DNA of 64,000 nucleotides from Acidovorax temperans (GTDB taxonomy: Bacteria; Pseudomonadota; Gammaproteobacteria; Burkholderiales; Burkholderiaceae_C): the NCBI RefSeq assembly GCF_006716905.1, contig NZ_VFPV01000001.1, forward strand, positions 1,490,001-1,554,000. The letters are read 5' to 3'. The position numbers were made by a program, and so were the translations under genes. The notes below the pieces were generated by a model. It saw only the letters and a program-made list of their open reading frames with translations, did not search any database and had not been told where the DNA came from. Every line of letters begins with the position of its first letter. Within the stretch, counting starts at the first letter, position 1. This document shows positions 27,438 to 37,643 of the stretch, piece by piece.

Positions 27438-29234
27438 TCAGGCCAGGGCCAGGTCCGTGTCCATCAGCACCTTGCTGCCGGCACGGGCGGTGCGCATCAG
27501 CGTGGCGGTTTCAGGGAACAGCTTGGCAAAGTAGAAGCGTGCGGTTTGCAGCTTGGCACCGTAGAAGGGGTCGGTGTTGCCAGCGGCAATTTCGCGCAGG
27601 GCGACCTGGGCCATGCGGGCAAACAGGTAGCCGAACACCAGGTGGCCGGCCACGCGCAGGTAGTCCACAGCGGCAGCGCCCACTTCATCGGGGTTTTGCA
27701 TGCCCTTGAAGCCGATTTCGGTGGTGAACTTGGTCATCTGGTCGCCCAGCATCGCGATCGGGTTGATGAACTCGGCCATCTTCTCGTTCACGCCCTCTTC
27801 TTCCACCAGCTTGCCAATCAGCTTGCCCAGCTTTTTCAGCGTGGCGCCGTTGTTGCCCAGGATCTTGCGGCCCAGCAGGTCCAGCGACTGCACGGTGTTC
27901 GTGCCTTCGTAGATCATGTTGATGCGGTTGTCGCGCACGTACTGCTCCATGCCCCATTCCTTGATGAAGCCGTGGCCACCAAAGACCTGCATGCAGTGGT
28001 TGGTAGCGATGTGCCCGTTGTCGGTGATGAAGGCCTTGACGATGGGGGTCAGCAGGGCCACGAGCTCTTCAGACTCGGCACGCACCTTTTCATCGGGGTG
28101 GCTGTGCACCTTGTCCAGCAGCAGCGTGCAGTAAATCTGCAGCGCGCGGGCGCCTTCGGCGTAGGCCTTGGCGGTGAGCAACATCTTGCGCACATCGGGG
28201 TGCACGATGATGGGGTCGGCTTCCTTGTCCTTGGCCTTGGTGCCGCTCAATGAGCGCATCTGGATGCGGTCCTTGGCGTAGGCCAGCGCGTTCTGGAAAG
28301 CCACTTCGGTCAGGCCCAGCGACTGGTTGCCCACGCCCAGGCGGGCGGCGTTCATCATCACGAACATGGCAGCCAGGCCCTTGTTGGGCTGGCCCACCAG
28401 GGTGCCGATGGCGCCGTCGATGGCGATCTGTGCCGTGGCGTTGCCGTGGATGCCCATCTTGTGCTCCAGGCCCGTGCAGTAAATGGGGTTGCGCTCGCCC
28501 AGGCTGCCATCAGCATTCACCTTGAACTTGGGCACCACAAACAGGCTGATGCCCTTGCTGCCCTTGGGCGCATCGGGCAAACGTGCCAGCACCAGGTGCA
28601 CGATGTTGGAAGCCATGCTGTGCTCGCCAGCGCTGATGAAAATCTTGTTGCCGGTGAGCTTGTAGGTGCCGTCTGCCTGGGGTTCGGCCTTGGTGCGCAG
28701 CAGGCCCAGGTCGGTACCGCAGTGGGGTTCGGTCAGGCACATGGTGCCAGTCCACTCGCCGCTGGTCAGCTTGGGCAGGTACAGCTTCTTTTGCTCATCG
28801 GTGCCATGCGCGTGCAGGGCTTCGTAGGCGCCGTGGCTCAGGCCGGGGTACATGGTCCAGGCCTGGTTGGCCGAGTTCATCATCTCGTACAGGCACTGGT
28901 TCAGCACAAAGGGCAGGCCCTGGCCGCCATAGGCGGGGTCGCAGCTCAGCGCCGCCCAGCCGCCTTCGACGTACTTGTCATAGGCTTCCTTGAAGCCCGT
29001 GGGGGTCTTGACCTCGTGGGTGGCCTTGTCCAGCACGCAGCCTTCGGTGTCGCCGCTGATGTTCAGCGGGAAGATCACTTCCGACGCGAACTTGCCCGCC
29101 TCTTCGATGACGGCGTTGATGGTGTCCACATCCACCTCGGCATGCTGGGGCATGGCCTTGAATTCATCGGTGACCTTGAAGACTTCATGCATCACGAATT
29201 GCATGTCGCGCAGGGGCGGCGTGTAGGTAGGCAT
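27438..29234 (-). CDS. Acyl-CoA dehydrogenase (DmdC/FadE-like, about 600 aa type)
   Basis: FAD enzyme of 598 aa that introduces the 2,3 double bond into acyl-CoA, the first step of beta-oxidation. FAD/substrate segments are GTMCLTEPHCGTDLGLLRT and KIFISAGEHSM, and the probable catalytic Glu is in NMIYEGTNTVQSLDLLGRKI. It has the extra C-terminal domain of the long acyl-CoA dehydrogenase class that includes DmdC. AAGGAG before ATG 29232-29234 sets the start. It begins 4 bp after the TetR gene's stop, so the two are coupled. Confidence 0.92.
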   Translation of the reverse strand: MPTYTPPLRDMQFVMHEVFKVTDEFKAMPQHAEVDVDTINAVIEEAGKFASEVIFPLNISGDTEGCVLDKATHEVKTPTGFKEAYDKYVEGGWAALSCDPAYGGQGLPFVLNQCLYEMMNSANQAWTMYPGLSHGAYEALHAHGTDEQKKLYLPKLTSGEWTGTMCLTEPHCGTDLGLLRTKAEPQADGTYKLTGNKIFISAGEHSMASNIVHLVLARLPDAPKGSKGISLFVVPKFKVNADGSLGERNPIYCTGLEHKMGIHGNATAQIAIDGAIGTLVGQPNKGLAAMFVMMNAARLGVGNQSLGLTEVAFQNALAYAKDRIQMRSLSGTKAKDKEADPIIVHPDVRKMLLTAKAYAEGARALQIYCTLLLDKVHSHPDEKVRAESEELVALLTPIVKAFITDNGHIATNHCMQVFGGHGFIKEWGMEQYVRDNRINMIYEGTNTVQSLDLLGRKILGNNGATLKKLGKLIGKLVEEEGVNEKMAEFINPIAMLGDQMTKFTTEIGFKGMQNPDEVGAAAVDYLRVAGHLVFGYLFARMAQVALREIAAGNTDPFYGAKLQTARFYFAKLFPETATLMRTARAGSKVLMDTDLALA

Positions 29235-29238
29235 CGGT

Positions 29239-30003
29239 TTACTCCTTGGAGGGGGTGGTCGTTGAAACGGAAACTTTGCGCCGCGCAGCGGCAGGTCGGT
29301 GTGCCGCCGGGGCGGCTTTGGCGGACGGTGCCGCCCGCGCTGCTGCACCTTCGGTGCGGTAGCGCGCAAGAATGTTTTGAAAACCCATCACTGCACGCTC
29401 GATCGAGCCTGGGTTTTGCAGGAAACGGGCTTCGTAGTGCAGCGCCAGGATGAGGCCGTGGATCTCGAACAGCATCTGTTCTTCGTTGGTGTCCGGGCGC
29501 AGCTCGCCGCAGTCCTTGCACTGCTCAATGGCGCGCCGCATAGCGGCGTGCCAGGTCATGACCGAGCTGGCCAGCGCATCGCGCACAGGGCCGGTGCGGT
29601 CGTCAAACTCCACAGCGCCGCTGATGTAGATGCAGCCCGAGTCGATTTCGATGGAGGTACGCTTCATCCAGTTGTCGAACATCGCGCTCAAACGCGCGAT
29701 GCCGCGGGGCGAAGACATGGCGGGGTAGAAAACTTCTTGCTCGAAGCGCGTGTGATATTCGCGGATGACGGAAATCTGCAGCTCTTCACGCGAGCCAAAG
29801 TGGGCAAATACGCCCGACTTGCTCATGCCGGTAATGTCTGCCAGCGCGCCAATCGACAACCCCTCCAGCCCAATGTGCGTGGCAAGGCCCAGGGCGGCTT
29901 CGACGATGGCCGCCTTGGTCTGCGGGCCCTTTTGCATGGCCCGGCCAGTGGTGGCGCGGGTGCGGGGGGCGCGTGGAGCGGAAGAATCAGATTTGGCGGG
30001 CAT
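29239..30003 (-). CDS. TetR-family regulator heading the beta-oxidation genes
   Basis: Repressor-type protein of 254 aa. The helix-turn-helix lies at about residues 45-70 (IGALADITGMSKSGVFAHFG), followed by an effector domain and a low-complexity Ala/Pro/Arg tail (last 35 residues). It is the first gene of the minus-strand block ending in enoyl-CoA hydratase, 4 bp before the acyl-CoA dehydrogenase. A perfect palindrome just upstream of its start is the likely operator. By analogy with FadR/PsrA-type TetR proteins the inducer may be an acyl-CoA (inference). Confidence 0.9.
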   Translation of the reverse strand: MPAKSDSSAPRAPRTRATTGRAMQKGPQTKAAIVEAALGLATHIGLEGLSIGALADITGMSKSGVFAHFGSREELQISVIREYHTRFEQEVFYPAMSSPRGIARLSAMFDNWMKRTSIEIDSGCIYISGAVEFDDRTGPVRDALASSVMTWHAAMRRAIEQCKDCGELRPDTNEEQMLFEIHGLILALHYEARFLQNPGSIERAVMGFQNILARYRTEGAAARAAPSAKAAPAAHRPAAARRKVSVSTTTPSKE

Positions 30004-30015
30004 GCGTGCAAATAA

Positions 30016-30029
30016 AACGAACGTTCGTT
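30016..30029. promoter_or_regulatory. Palindromic operator in front of the TetR operon
   Basis: AACGAACGTTCGTT is a perfect 14-bp palindrome, 13 bp upstream of the TetR start codon in an AT-rich patch. TetR proteins commonly bind such sites to control their own operon. Binding by the adjacent TetR is inferred from position. Confidence 0.7.
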
Positions 30030-30246
30030 CTATTTTGCAGCATTTTTGATCTTCGGCGAAAGCCCCCTCGAAAAAAAGAGGTAACACCCAAAGCCTGTTG
30101 TTCTGCAGCCACCTGTGTGACACCGAAGCACGAACGGGGCCGCGCGCAGGGGCGCGTGTCAACCCAGTGACCAGTTTATGCCGCCCACCCGCCCGGTGCA
30201 GCAGGGAAAACGCCAGCACGGAGCCACCCACCCAGGTCTCGCCCAA

Positions 30247-30279
30247 CAAAAAAGCCCCACACCGGTGAGCGTGGGGCTT
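30247..30279 (-). terminator. Rho-independent terminator after slmA
   Basis: On the minus strand, AAGCCCCAC / GTGGGGCTT (9-bp stem, 10-base loop) is followed directly by a T run. It lies about 50 bp after the slmA stop. Confidence 0.85.
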
Positions 30280-30326
30280 GGAAGGAAAGGCAGACGGGGC
30301 GCTGCGCCCTATCTAACGCAAGCCCA

Positions 30327-30986
30327 TCAATGCAGCATCAGCGCCAGGCTGGCGTCGAGGTGCTCGGTAGGGTTGCGGCGAAAGCCCGAGCGCGCAAAAC
30401 GTTGCAGGCGTCCCAACGCGAACGAGGTCAACACGCTGGCCTGTACCTGAGCGTGCACAGTGGGCGTTTCTGAACCGCTGGCGCGCAGGCATTGGCGCAG
30501 GGTGGACTCGATGCGGTCAAAGAACTGGTTCATGCGCTGCTGCAGGCGTTCATGCTCAAACACCAGCGCATCACCCACCATCACCCGCACCATGCCGGGG
30601 TTGCGTTCGCCAAACTGCAGCAGCAGCGCGATGATGCGGCTGGCCTGGCGCAGCCCTACTTCTGCAGGCTGGTCGGGGGCAGGCACGTCACGCCCGGTGA
30701 TCTGCTGCACCAGCGTGAAAACGGATTGCTCGATGAAGTCGATGAGCCCTTCGAACATCTGCGCCTTGCTGGCGAAATGGCGATACAGCGCCGCCTCGCT
30801 CACCGACAGACGCGCGGCCAGTGCGGCCGTGGTGATGCGCTCGGCGCCGGGTTGTTCCAGCATGGCCGCCAGCGCTTGCAGGATCTGCACGCGCCGCTCG
30901 CCCGGCTTGGGCCGCTTGCGGGCCGCTGGCGCTTCTTCAGCGTCAACGGAGTCGGCAGGTTCAATCAGAGACGAGGTATCAGACAT
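30327..30986 (-). CDS. slmA: Nucleoid occlusion factor SlmA (TetR superfamily)
   Basis: DNA-binding division inhibitor (219 aa) that blocks FtsZ ring assembly over the nucleoid. Close family matches are ITTAALAARLSVSEAALYRH (helix-turn-helix), FIEQSVFTLVQQI and FGERNPGMVRVMVGDALVFE. The N-terminal 30 residues are an acidic, disordered extension. It lies near argB, separated by a two-component pair. Start MSDTSSLIE at 30984-30986. Confidence 0.9.
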   Translation of the reverse strand: MSDTSSLIEPADSVDAEEAPAARKRPKPGERRVQILQALAAMLEQPGAERITTAALAARLSVSEAALYRHFASKAQMFEGLIDFIEQSVFTLVQQITGRDVPAPDQPAEVGLRQASRIIALLLQFGERNPGMVRVMVGDALVFEHERLQQRMNQFFDRIESTLRQCLRASGSETPTVHAQVQASVLTSFALGRLQRFARSGFRRNPTEHLDASLALMLH

Positions 30987-31151
30987 GCGCAAACAACAAA
31001 GAGAAAGACCCACAGGCCAAGTAGACGGAGCCCCGGGCTGGTGGAGTGCGACCGGTAGCACGATAGGTGCCAGGACACCCCGGCGCCTTCAAGCGCGCGG
31101 CAGGGCGTAAATCCTGTGTGCAAATGATTCTCGCACACCCGTTCGCCGTCG

Positions 31152-31172
31152 GTTTGCAAATGGTTTGCAAAC
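31152..31172. promoter_or_regulatory. Perfect 9-3-9 inverted repeat upstream of slmA
   Basis: GTTTGCAAA-TGG-TTTGCAAAC lies in the 267-bp gap between slmA and the histidine kinase gene, about 165 bp upstream of slmA. It has no T run. It does not match the E. coli SlmA-binding consensus. The cognate regulator is unknown. Confidence 0.45.
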
Positions 31173-31253
31173 GCAGCCCTTGACGGCAAGACTGCCCGCA
31201 GCCCCCACAGCCAGACGGTACACCACAGCCGCACTCCGGCTGGGTCACGATGA

Positions 31254-32702
31254 CTAGGGGAAAAGCACCGTCACGCGCAGGCCTCGGCCTTGCGCTCCCG
31301 TGTCCAGCGTGAGCGTTGCACGGTGCACCCGGCTGATTTCGTCGGCAATGGCCAAGCCCAAACCCGTGCCCTCGCCCACCGCGCCGGGCACGCGGTAAAA
31401 CCGCTGCATGACGCGAGAGCGCTCACTCTCGGGCACGCCCGGGCCGTCGTCTTCCACTTCCAGATACACCCGCAATGCCCCCGAAGGCACCAGCCGCTGC
31501 CCGCAGCGCATGGTGACCACCCCACCCGCCGGGGTGTATTTAATGGCGTTGTCCACCAGGTTGGACATCAACTCCCGCAGCAGCCAGCCGTGGCCGGTGA
31601 CGTGCACCGGCTGCACTTCCAGCCCCAGATCCAGACCCTTGCCAGTGGCAGCATCGAGGAAGTTCTCCAGCAGCGTCTCGCACAGGTCTTTCAGATCCAC
31701 GCGCTGCAACGGCTGCGCGTCCATGCTGCGCTCATCGGCCCGCGACAAAGCCAGCAGCTGGTGCGCCAGTTGCGAAGTGCGACGGGTGGCATTGCGTAGC
31801 TTCTCAATCTGCTCCACTCCTAAAACAATAGCACCTTGCGCTTTATGGGCGGGCGCTAGAGGCTGTTTTCTCTCTAAATTAGCAGAATCACCCTGCACCG
31901 CCCCAGCCGCCTTGGCCATCATCGCCCAGGCTTCCACCTGTGCCTGCAGGCCTGCCAGCGGCGTTCGCAACTGGTGGGCTGCGTCGGCCACAAACCGGCG
32001 CTGCCCCTCCGCCTGCGCGTTGACCAGGGCAAACAGGCGGTTGAGCGAATGCACCAGCGGGCGTACTTCAGTGGGCGAGGCGCTTTCGTCGATGGGGCTG
32101 AGATCGCGCGGCGAACGGTGCTCGACCGCCTCGGCCAGGTCCACCAAAGGCTTGAAAGCCCGGCCCACGGCCCAGTGGATGGCCAGCGCGGCGGCAGCCA
32201 CCAGCACCAGGTTGGGCAGCAGCACCCGCAAGAGCAGCTGCTGAGCCCATTGCTGGCGGGGGTCTGAGCCATCGGCAATCGCCACCACCAGCTCCCCAGC
32301 CCCAGTGCGCCCGCGCTGCACCGCCACCCGGTACGTCACGCCGCCATATTCCAGGCTATGGAATTCAGGCTGCGCGGTGGTGGGGACCACGCCATCCACC
32401 CACTCATCCCCCAGCAGCAACTGGCCATCGGCGTCACGCACGCTGTAACCCGCGAACCCGGCGTTCTGGCGCAAAAAATCTTCCACCGGCGGGGCCAACA
32501 GCAACAGGGGCGCGCCATGTTCATGGATGGAAGGTGCCACCACCGAGTCGGCCAGCGCCGGGAGCAGGCGCAGCAGCCGCTGGTCATGCCGGCTCGCTGC
32601 GTCGTCGGCCGAGCGGTAGTCCATCCATACGCCCGCCAGGGCCAGCACGCACAGCGGCAGCACCAGCAGCAACAGCAGGCGGTTGCGCAAGTCAGAGGTC
32701 AT
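31254..32702 (-). CDS. Two-component sensor histidine kinase (TctE/QseC-like)
   Basis: Inner-membrane sensor of 482 aa. It has an N-terminal membrane segment (LLLLLVLPLCVLALAGVW), a periplasmic domain, a second membrane segment (about residues 160-180) and HAMP. The HisKA H-box is AAHQLRTPLAGLQ. The ATPase boxes are ELMSNLVDNAIKY, EDDGPGVP and GEGTGLGLAI. Between the H-box helix and LRNATRRTSQLAHQLL lies about 22 residues of unusual composition, encoded by a dispersed repeat copy, in the turn of the dimerisation hairpin. Its partner regulator is encoded upstream on the same strand. Confidence 0.92.
   Translation of the reverse strand: MTSDLRNRLLLLLVLPLCVLALAGVWMDYRSADDAASRHDQRLLRLLPALADSVVAPSIHEHGAPLLLLAPPVEDFLRQNAGFAGYSVRDADGQLLLGDEWVDGVVPTTAQPEFHSLEYGGVTYRVAVQRGRTGAGELVVAIADGSDPRQQWAQQLLLRVLLPNLVLVAAAALAIHWAVGRAFKPLVDLAEAVEHRSPRDLSPIDESASPTEVRPLVHSLNRLFALVNAQAEGQRRFVADAAHQLRTPLAGLQAQVEAWAMMAKAAGAVQGDSANLERKQPLAPAHKAQGAIVLGVEQIEKLRNATRRTSQLAHQLLALSRADERSMDAQPLQRVDLKDLCETLLENFLDAATGKGLDLGLEVQPVHVTGHGWLLRELMSNLVDNAIKYTPAGGVVTMRCGQRLVPSGALRVYLEVEDDGPGVPESERSRVMQRFYRVPGAVGEGTGLGLAIADEISRVHRATLTLDTGAQGRGLRVTVLFP
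31819..31880. repeat. Dispersed palindromic repeat inside the histidine kinase gene
   Basis: Family copy: lead CCTAAAACA, core ATAGCACCTTGCGCTTTA, spacer, GGCGCTAGAGGCT, AT-rich tail. It is in frame and uninterrupted, encoding (minus strand) L-E-R-K-Q-P-L-A-P-A-H-K-A-Q-G-A-I-V-L-G in the kinase dimerisation hairpin. Confidence 0.85.
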
Positions 32703-32854
32703 ACCGCTCAAACCAAGGCGGTGTGCGGGGCTTGGCCTGTGGGCATACATATGGCGACGTCCACTCAAGGAACGCAGCGGCCGTGAAGCGCTGCGCCACC
32801 ATGCCGACACGAACAGGCTTCACGGTGTGCTGGCATGGGCAGTCCTCCTCGGCT

Positions 32855-33550
32855 TCAGGCCTGCTGCGCCAGTTCCAGCCGGTAGCCAAAGCCCCGGATA
32901 GAGCGCAGTGCCACGCCGTGCGGCTCCAGCTTGCCGCGCAGGCGCGAGACATACACCTCCACCGCGTTGGGCGTGATTTCCTTGTCCCAGCCCGTCAAGG
33001 CCTGCAAGAGCTTGTCTTTGCTGGCGGGCTTGGGGGCGTGGATGAGCAGGTACTCCAGCACCGTCCATTCGCGCGGCCCGAGCTCAATGACGTGCTCCAC
33101 CCCGTCCACGCGGGCGCAGGCACGGCGGCCTGCGGTGTCCAGCTCCAGCGGGCCAAAGCTGAGCACCGCCGTGGTGGCGGCCTGTGAGCGCCGCAGCAGC
33201 GCACGCAGGCGTGCAAGCAGTTCGGGCAGCTCGAAGGGCTTGACCATGTAGTCGTCAGCCCCCAAATCCAGCCCCTGCACCCGGTCATGCAGGGCATCGC
33301 GCGCGGTCAGGATAAGCACCGGCATGCTTCGGCTGGGCATGTCGGGGCGGCGCAGGCGCCGGGTCAGCTCCAGTCCATCCATGCCCGGCAGGCCAATGTC
33401 GATGATGGCGGCATCGAACGATTCGTTGCGCAGCACATCCTCGGCCCGCTCGCCACTGCCCACCCAGTCCACGGCATAACCCGCATCGGTGAGCCCCAGC
33501 TTGATGCCGCTGGCCACCATCACATCGTCTTCGACCAGAAGCAGGCGCAT
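32855..33550 (-). CDS. OmpR/PhoB-type response regulator
   Basis: Response regulator of 231 aa. The receiver domain (residues 1-115) has acidic pocket residues E8/D9, phosphoacceptor D51 in IIDIGLPGMDG and Lys in DYMVKPFELP. The C-terminal winged helix (about 130-228) includes ELGPREWTVLEYL and VEVYVSRLRGKL. It is of the QseB/TctD subgroup and pairs with the kinase downstream, 152 bp away on the same strand. Targets are unknown. Confidence 0.93.
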   Translation of the reverse strand: MRLLLVEDDVMVASGIKLGLTDAGYAVDWVGSGERAEDVLRNESFDAAIIDIGLPGMDGLELTRRLRRPDMPSRSMPVLILTARDALHDRVQGLDLGADDYMVKPFELPELLARLRALLRRSQAATTAVLSFGPLELDTAGRRACARVDGVEHVIELGPREWTVLEYLLIHAPKPASKDKLLQALTGWDKEITPNAVEVYVSRLRGKLEPHGVALRSIRGFGYRLELAQQA

Positions 33551-33563
33551 GGTGCGTCCGCGC

Positions 33564-34502
<939 letters not shown>

Positions 34503-34618
34503 TCACGCCCGCCCGGAAGGCTGGCGCGCGCAAGCCCATCCACCCAGGGGCTGATCTGGCCGGCGCCCCAAAAATCGCCAGCAAATCTATGCGGCGGCAG
34601 GGGCTTCGTCCGAGCACC

Positions 34619-34891
34619 TCACGCCCGCCCCAACAAATAGGCCAGCGCTACCAGCGCGATCACCAACGCCAGCCAGCCCAGTAACAGCCAGCGCCACAGC
34701 GCGGGGGCATGGCGCATCTCCAAAAACACCTGGATGACTACGACGCCCTTGACCACCGTCAAGACACCCAGACCTGCCAGGAACCAGCCTCCTGCTTGCG
34801 ACACGAGGCCCATCTCCCCCAGAACATAGGTGATGGCGGTGGCGGCCAACAGCAGTACCCAGGCAGCATTCAACCAGCGGTTTTCGTGCAC
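34619..34891 (-). CDS. norF: NorF-like small membrane protein (cytochrome oxidase subunit IV-like)
   Basis: Small protein of 90 aa with three hydrophobic helices (LNAAWVLLLAATAITYVLG, GWFLAGLGVLTVVKGVVVI, WLLLGWLALVIALVALAYLL). It resembles the COX4-like NorF accessory proteins of nitric oxide reductase loci. The GTG at 34889-34891 has AAGGAG six bases upstream and was chosen; an ATG seven codons earlier (34912) lacks such a site. It follows norE directly. It is thought to aid NO reductase assembly or activity; the exact role is not established. Confidence 0.72.
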   Translation of the reverse strand: MHENRWLNAAWVLLLAATAITYVLGEMGLVSQAGGWFLAGLGVLTVVKGVVVIQVFLEMRHAPALWRWLLLGWLALVIALVALAYLLGRA

Positions 34892-34913
34892 AGCTTTCTC
34901 CTTCGCAGCCATC

Positions 34914-35504
34914 TCAGCGCAATACATAGACCAGCGGAAACAGCACGATCCACAGCAAATCGACCATGTGCCAGAACGCAGCGCCGGTCTCCATGGCATG
35001 GCTGTCGTGGCTGCCGTAGGCGCCGCGTTGCAAGCGCAGCGCCAGGTAGCCCAGCGCCAGCATGGCCACCACCACGTGCAGGAAGTGGAATGCGGTGAGC
35101 ATCAAATACAGCGTGTAGAAGGTGTTGGAAGTCAGGTCGATGCCCTGGTTCAGCTTGGCCGCGTATTCAGCCAGCTTCACCACGCCAAAGCCTGCTCCGC
35201 AAGCCATCGCAGCCAGCAACCAGCGCAGGCCGGCGCGGCGCGCATCGCTACGCACCGCCTGCACGGCACGGGCCACGCACCAGCTGCCCGTGATCAGCAG
35301 CACGGTGTTGAACGCGCCGGAATGCAGGTCCAGCGTGGCCTGCGCTGCGTTGAAGCCCGCCACATCGCGGCTGCGTGCAAACGCGTACGACACAAAGAAG
35401 ATGCCGAAGGTCAACAGCTCGGCCAGGATGATCAACCACACCCCCAGGTCGCCGCGCAAGCGCGGCGCGGACTCTGGAGCGTGCGGCAATGGAATGGATG
35501 GCAC
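34914..35504 (-). CDS. norE: NorE-like cytochrome c oxidase subunit III family protein
   Basis: Membrane protein of 196 aa with about five helices and the subunit III style FGIFFVSYAFARSRD, TLYLMLTAFHFLHVVVAML and FWHMVDLLWIVLFPLVY. It belongs with norF to the accessory genes of nitric oxide reductase. The GTG start (35502-35504) has GGGGAG upstream. It diverges from norC across a 232-bp control region containing NsrR-like and FNR-like sites. Confidence 0.85.
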   Translation of the reverse strand: MPSIPLPHAPESAPRLRGDLGVWLIILAELLTFGIFFVSYAFARSRDVAGFNAAQATLDLHSGAFNTVLLITGSWCVARAVQAVRSDARRAGLRWLLAAMACGAGFGVVKLAEYAAKLNQGIDLTSNTFYTLYLMLTAFHFLHVVVAMLALGYLALRLQRGAYGSHDSHAMETGAAFWHMVDLLWIVLFPLVYVLR

Positions 35505-35637
35505 CGGGAACTCCCCATGGATGGGTCACGCTTCTGCGCAACAGAAGGTGCGTAACCCGCTTGGTGACGCGCCAGCCAGCCACGTTGAAGAAGTAACAGA
35601 GGCTGGATTTGGCGTTCGAGTGTGGGTATGATAAACA

Positions 35638-35660
35638 AAGATTCACGCAAAATGAATCTT
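35638..35660. promoter_or_regulatory. NsrR-like nitric-oxide-responsive operator
   Basis: Inverted repeat AAGATTCA-n7-TGAATCTT, 23 bp overall, with right half AAATGAATCTT. This is one base from the NsrR half-site AAATGCATCTT and has the same 11-1-11 layout as the E. coli NsrR consensus. It lies 77 bp upstream of norC in the shared norE/norC region, so NO-relieved repression is expected. Confidence 0.7.
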
Positions 35661-35661
35661 A

Positions 35662-35675
35662 TTGAGAGAAATCAA
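35662..35675. promoter_or_regulatory. FNR/Dnr-type activator site upstream of norC
   Basis: TTGAGAGAAATCAA differs at one position from the FNR/Dnr consensus TTGAT-n4-ATCAA. Its centre is 68 bp before the norC ATG, leaving room for a transcription start about 41 bp downstream. It sits two bases after the NsrR-like site, so activation by low oxygen or NO and repression by NsrR could be combined. Confidence 0.75.
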
Positions 35676-35736
35676 CCCCGGACCTGTGAGAGATCAGTAC
35701 CGTATCCCTCGTCCCACTACAGAGAGGTAACCCACC

Positions 35737-36162
35737 ATGAGCCAAGGCTTCACCAGCCAGATGGCGCGCAACATCTTCTACGGAGGCACCACGTTCTTCG
35801 TACTGCTTTTTGCGGCGCTGATCTTTCACACCGAAACCAAGATTCCCGAGCGATCCAAATCCGCGGAATTGACCCCGGCCGTCGTGCGCGGCAAGCACCT
35901 CTGGGAAACGCGTAACTGCATCGGCTGCCACACGCTGCTGGGCGAAGGCGCCTACTTCGCACCAGAGCTGGGCAATGTGTATGAGCGCCGCGGCCCTGAC
36001 TTCATCAAGGGATGGATCAAGGCCATGCCGACGAATACCCCCGGTCGCCGTCAGATGCCGCAGTTCAACTTCACCGACGATCAACTGAACGATCTCGTGG
36101 AGTTCCTGCGCTGGTCGAACGGCATCAACACCGAGAAGTGGCCTCCCAACATCGAAGGGTGA
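35737..36162 (+). CDS. norC: Nitric oxide reductase cytochrome c subunit
   Basis: Membrane-anchored c-type cytochrome (141 aa) that feeds electrons to NorB. One membrane anchor (about residues 14-33) is followed by a periplasmic domain with the heme c motif CIGCH at 61-65. The probable axial Met is in GRRQMPQF. AGAGAGG precedes the ATG. It is the first gene of norCBQ-(FeS)-norD. Confidence 0.96.
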   Translation: MSQGFTSQMARNIFYGGTTFFVLLFAALIFHTETKIPERSKSAELTPAVVRGKHLWETRNCIGCHTLLGEGAYFAPELGNVYERRGPDFIKGWIKAMPTNTPGRRQMPQFNFTDDQLNDLVEFLRWSNGINTEKWPPNIEG

Positions 36163-37641
<1,479 letters not shown>

Positions 37642-37643
37642 CC

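Larger units (their letters stand above)
30004..30326. other. Intergenic region between the TetR gene and slmA
   Basis: 323 bp with no gene. It holds the palindromic operator at 30016-30029, probably with the TetR-operon promoter around it (AT-rich 30011-30050), and the slmA terminator at 30247-30279. The stretch 30080-30240 shows nothing recognisable. Confidence 0.7.

Noticed and set aside
31152..31172. SlmA-binding site
   Set aside because: The palindrome does not resemble the E. coli SlmA consensus GTGAGTACTCAC.
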